64,000 nucleotides of DNA from Ascarosepion bandense (Eukaryota > Mollusca > Cephalopoda > Sepiida > Sepiidae): assembly GCA_037127315.1 (NCBI GenBank), contig JBBBDQ010000419.1, positions 6,119,501 to 6,183,500 on the forward strand, in the 5' to 3' direction. Shown here piece after piece: positions 63,049-64,000 of the stretch. Numbering within the stretch: the first letter of the stretch is position 1; each line of letters opens with the position of its first letter. Made by a program: the position numbers and the translations under genes. The notes under the pieces were generated by a model, which searched no databases, was not told the origin of the DNA, and worked only from the letters and a program-made list of their open reading frames with translations.

Positions 63049-63191
63049 TCAAGTTTTCAGAACAACATCCATGTCAGCGTCTGTTCCCCAAAAGTGGCCT
63101 TCTTGGGAACAAAAGCTCTGTCTTTTTACATTTGGAACACGAGAGAAATAAGGACGATTTGATTCTGTGGAAGTAGTACTGCGTACCGTAT
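63049..63191 (-). CDS. Candidate terminal exon of an unknown host gene
   Basis: Minus strand: a clean splice acceptor (tagttacacctttacag|at, boundary at 63191/63192), then 46 codons in phase, DTVRSTTSTESNRPYFSRVP, NVKRQSFCSQEGHFWGTDAD and MDVVLKT, and a TGA at 63049-63051. The composition is ordinary protein-like and unlike the transposon products nearby. The upstream exon would be beyond the window or in the 58-bp satellite direction. I do not recognise the protein. A chance frame of this length is possible, so confidence is moderate. Confidence 0.35.
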
Positions 63192-63333
63192 CTGTAAAGG
63201 TGTAACTAAATAATAGAACACATCTGAACAATTTCCATGGAATTAACGACAGAGCAGCGATAGGCGCTTACTTTATCAAGGTCACCAAGGATGAAGGAGA
63301 ACGAAGGTAACGAAGGTTTTTTGCGTATTTTTC
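63192..63333. other. Unassigned spacer (possible intron)
   Basis: No feature recognised. Confidence 0.3.
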
Positions 63334-63415
63334 GCAAGGATTTCCTTATGAAGTAAACGCAATCTCATTTGAAATTCGAACACACTTCGGCAATTTTGTT
63401 TTCTCAGCTGACTGC
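63334..63415 (-). mobile_element. Decayed octopus-type SINE head
   Basis: 'aaggatttccttatgaag', 'aacgcaatctcatttgaaat', 'tcgaacacacttcggc' parallel the cgcaaat block and B-box of the SINE in reverse. Joined to LINE-A sequence at about 63412. Confidence 0.5.
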
Positions 63416-64000
63416 CTCTTCTCAGAGGATTTATTGAACCTATACAGCGAAAAGATGCGTAAGACACTGAGGTATCTTCTCGCTAGACTTATTGCACCTA
63501 TACAGCGAAAAGATGCGTAAGACACTGAGATATCTTCTCGCTAGACTTATTGCGCCTATACAGCGAAAAGATGCGTAAGACACTGAGGTATCTTCTCGCT
63601 AGACTTATTGCACCTATACAGCGAAAAGATGCGTAAGACACTGAGATATCTTCTCGCTAGACTTATTGCGCCTATACAGCGAAAAGATGCGTAAGACACT
63701 GAGGTATCTTCTCGCTAGACTTATTGCACCTATACAGCGAAAAGATGCGTAAGACACTGAGGTATCTTCTCGCTAGACTTATTGCACCTATACAGCGAAA
63801 AGATGCGTAAGACACTGAGGTATCTTCTCGCTAGACTTATTGCACCTATACAGCGAAAAGATGCGTAAGACACTGAGGTATCTTCTCGCTAGACTTATTG
63901 CACCTATACAGCGAAAAGATGCGTAAGACACTGAGGTATCTTTTCGCTAGACTTATTGCGCCTATAAAGCGAGGCCATCGGAAGAGAATTAGAAAACCTA
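63412..64000 (+). repeat. 58-bp satellite grown from a LINE-A RT segment
   Basis: Nine to ten units with junction phrase cgctagactt at 63481, 63539, 63597, 63655, 63713, 63771, 63829, 63887 and 63945, exactly 58 bp apart. The first unit is entered from LINE-A-like coding (CLFSEDLLNLYSEKMRKTLR, equivalent to [20 protein letters not shown] at 12.2 kb). The last unit leaves through S.EAIGRELENL, the next LINE-A segment. Units 2-3 and 4-5 share the same alternating variants (cacc/gagatat then gcgcc/gaggtat), showing a 116-bp dimer step. The array ends at the window edge. Confidence 0.92.

Noticed and set aside
63481..63945. CRISPR or tRNA-like array with 58-bp spacing
   Set aside because: Whole 58-bp units are identical, so no variable spacers; coding content matches LINE-A.

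Overview
This window looks like gene-poor, intergenic or intronic DNA from a coleoid cephalopod, most likely an Octopus species. The main evidence is about eighteen copies of one tRNA-derived SINE (pol III A and B boxes, 3' end in ttaactgactga), which matches the SINEs I know from octopus genomes. Very abundant (TA)n, (CA/TG)n and (GA)n microsatellites and a mix of Penelope-like, RTE-like, CR1/Jockey-like, L1-Tx1-like and R4/Dong-like retroelements with Tc1/mariner and Helitron-type DNA transposons fit the same picture. The species call is an inference; no host gene was identified by name.

Layout. 0-6.3 kb: LINE and mariner-like remnants, a microsatellite belt, and a Penelope-like element (minus strand) between inverted ends. 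6.3-14.1 kb: a 15-bp minisatellite, tRNA-like SINEs, a LINE-B 3' end, the longest LINE-A copy (11.1-13.1 kb) and a Tc1 pseudogene. 14.1-17.6 kb: microsatellites plus the most interesting region, several hammerhead-ribozyme structures including a retrozyme-like unit at 16.70-17.01 kb. 17.9-31.9 kb: SINEs, R4/Dong-like fragments, a 110-bp tandem repeat, a 5S-derived sequence, a solo LTR, a mariner with both ends, and a Tc1 deletion derivative. 32-43.1 kb: minisatellites, divergent repeats, LINE-A/LINE-B/CR1-like fragments and a second Tc1-like element. 43.1-56.6 kb: foldback elements, two copies of one Helitron-like family, a nest of SINE and miniature LTR element inside LINE-B, and an L1-Tx1-like pseudogene. 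56.6-64 kb: further LINE pieces, long microsatellites, a candidate minus-strand terminal exon near 63.1 kb, and a 58-bp satellite grown from a piece of LINE reverse transcriptase.

No protein-coding gene is intact. All transposon reading frames are broken by stops, frameshifts or truncation. Only two short minus-strand stretches (63049-63191 and about 27786-27905) look like possible host exons, both without a recognised family. Family names used here: LINE-A is the RTE-like element ending in (GAA)n; LINE-B is a CR1/Jockey-superfamily element whose 3' end carries a 'ccgccttgctnggggtga' motif; R1-R3 are unclassified repeats; HHR-A, -B, -C are three hammerhead families.

The best candidate for a little-described system is the hammerhead set: two complete three-helix type I hammerhead folds lie within 550 bp of each other, and one of them bounds a 287-bp monomer whose RNA can form a long rod-like stem, the architecture expected of a metazoan retrozyme.
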